6,270 nucleotides of DNA from Candidatus Dojkabacteria bacterium (lineage in GTDB: Bacteria > Patescibacteriota > Dojkabacteria > J137). The stretch is taken from assembly GCA_020429495.1 (NCBI GenBank), contig JAGQLJ010000127.1, positions 1-6,270 on the forward strand, read 5' to 3'. The notes beneath the pieces were generated by a model that did no database searches, was not told where the DNA came from, and saw only the letters and a list, made by a program, of their open reading frames with translations. The translations under genes and the position numbers were made by a program. Positions 5,599 through 6,270 of this stretch are shown piece after piece (the first letter of the stretch is position 1; every line of letters begins with the position of its first letter).

Positions 5599-5720
5599 AG
5601 CCAGTGGTGCTCATAAATGTCCAACATTTTCATTCAGGTCTGGCAATATCGCTATAGCTCGTGGGCTATATGCTGAGTCAGCATTTATTGTCGTTTCGAC
5701 AATTTATCCCATCACTGGCT
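5599..5720 (+). ncRNA. Candidate structured RNA, closing stem with four hairpins
   Basis: Bases 5599-5609 pair with 5710-5720 in an 11-bp stem (AGCCAGTGGTG with CATCACTGGCT). One pair is G-U as plus-strand RNA but would be a C-A mismatch on the other strand, favouring the plus strand. Inside are four perfect hairpins: AAATGT/ACATTT (5615-5629), TATAGC/GCTATA (5653-5670), ATGCTG/CAGCAT (5670-5684) and ATTGTCG/CGACAAT (5687-5703). The second and third share base 5670, so they compete or stack. An unpaired stretch of about 20 bases (5630-5650) could be a functional loop. TATTCTTTT follows the stem and could help termination. The element lies between converging genes and its end meets the pth stop codon. 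It lacks the conserved GGAAG and AGCA signatures of SRP RNA and does not look like 5S rRNA, tRNA, tmRNA or RNase P RNA. If transcription runs the other way it would be the pth 3' end. It could also be a DNA-level mobile element. Confidence 0.5.
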
Positions 5721-6270
5721 ATTCTTTTATAATCTCGCCAATAACTTCTTCTAAAGTGGTATTTACTTTATCATAGTCGGAAGAGTTCATTGGGTTTAGT
5801 ACATAGTCTGCACCGCTCATATGTTCTCTTTGTTCTGGACTTCTGTTGTCTACACCAATCCTTAATCTCCAAAAATCTGGAGTGCCTAAATTTTGCTCTA
5901 TAGAAATAATTCCATTATGTATTCTTGGACCTTTTGAAAATTGGATTTTGTATTCTCCCAGTTCTATATCTAAATCATCGTGTGCAACTAAAATTTCTTC
6001 AGGTTTTATTTTAAAATAGTCAGCAATTTTAACTACACTTCTTCCAGAATTGTTCATCAGTGTAGTAGGCTTTGCCAAAATAGTTTTATTTCCATCTATT
6101 TCAATATTTTCTGTAAAAGCTTCAAACTTTGAGTCTTCTTTAAGCTCAGAATTTGTAAGCATATCAATAAATAAAAATCCCACGTTGTGTCTAGACTTTT
6201 GATAATTTTTGCCAATATTACCAAGTCCAATTATTAATTTAATTTTTCTAATATCGAATATTATATCCAT
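5719..6270 (-). CDS. pth: Peptidyl-tRNA hydrolase
   Basis: Pth releases tRNA from peptidyl-tRNAs that drop off the ribosome and is essential in most bacteria. The 183-residue frame has the family landmarks in order: IIGLGN (13-18, with Asn18), SRHNVGF (26-32, catalytic His28), AKPTTLMNNSG (66-76, Asn73), AHDDLDIELG (96-105, Asp98), HNG (118-120, Asn119) and LGTPDFWRLRIGV (128-140). The catalytic set is therefore complete. Two departures are visible: Ile19 replaces the Pro of GLGNPG, and the glycine-rich loop before HNG reads KGPRI instead of the usual GGSGG. The ATG at 6270 is the last triplet of the window and gives about ten residues before the usual start of the fold, so the true start could lie further upstream, although family length (about 185-200) suggests little is missing. 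It ends against the structured RNA candidate. Confidence 0.93.
   Translation of the reverse strand: MDIIFDIRKIKLIIGLGNIGKNYQKSRHNVGFLFIDMLTNSELKEDSKFEAFTENIEIDGNKTILAKPTTLMNNSGRSVVKIADYFKIKPEEILVAHDDLDIELGEYKIQFSKGPRIHNGIISIEQNLGTPDFWRLRIGVDNRSPEQREHMSGADYVLNPMNSSDYDKVNTTLEEVIGEIIKE

Noticed and set aside
5599..5720. SRP (4.5S) RNA
   Set aside because: CAGGTCTGG at 5635-5643 faintly resembles the SRP core, but the conserved GGAAG and AGCA parts of helix 8 are missing and the structure is multi-branched rather than a single rod.
5599..5720. 5S rRNA
   Set aside because: Length and closing stem are similar, but the conserved loop sequences such as CCGAAC are absent on both strands.

Overview
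The window is AT-rich bacterial DNA (clearly below 40% GC by eye). All complete reading frames end in TAA or TAG, none in TGA, and none carries an in-frame TGA, so TGA is probably not reassigned. Compact minus-strand gene packing, several starts without a Shine-Dalgarno sequence but with a -10 box right before the ATG, and reduced or divergent versions of known families fit a small-genome bacterium such as a Candidate Phyla Radiation (Patescibacteria) member. That placement is an inference; no rRNA or other marker gene is present.

Layout. Six genes lie on the minus strand and one on the plus strand. At the left edge (1-112) is the membrane-anchor start of a gene that runs off the window, perhaps secD, with a good promoter built inside a heptamer repeat. 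At 286-1332 is a Fic-fold protein with a C-terminal winged helix; it has lost both the catalytic histidine and the N-terminal inhibitory glutamate. At 1420-2202 is an NlpC/P60-like cysteine hydrolase without a signal peptide. At 2244-3653 is an ATP-grasp ligase of unknown substrate. At 3714-4241 is a membrane-anchored SAM methyltransferase resembling FAM173/aKMT lysine methyltransferases. At 4243-5172 is a short threonine-synthase-like PLP enzyme. The one plus-strand gene, 5240-5488, is a small zinc-ribbon protein divergent from the PLP gene. At 5719-6270 is peptidyl-tRNA hydrolase (pth), whose start coincides with the window end.

How they may work together. The PLP enzyme, methyltransferase and ATP-grasp genes read as one transcription unit: a 1-nt gap with an embedded Shine-Dalgarno sequence, then a gap holding a 30-bp perfect palindrome. 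The hydrolase follows but has its own -10 box. An amino-acid-type PLP enzyme, a bond-forming ATP-grasp ligase and a cytoplasmic-looking cysteine hydrolase together suggest metabolism of a small amide or peptide. No substrate can be read from the sequence.

The strongest non-coding signal is at 5599-5720, between the converging zinc-ribbon and pth genes. An 11-bp closing stem encloses four short hairpins, a TATAAT box sits at the right distance upstream, and a G-U pair that is valid only on the plus strand points to a plus-strand structured RNA. I could not match it to a known RNA family.
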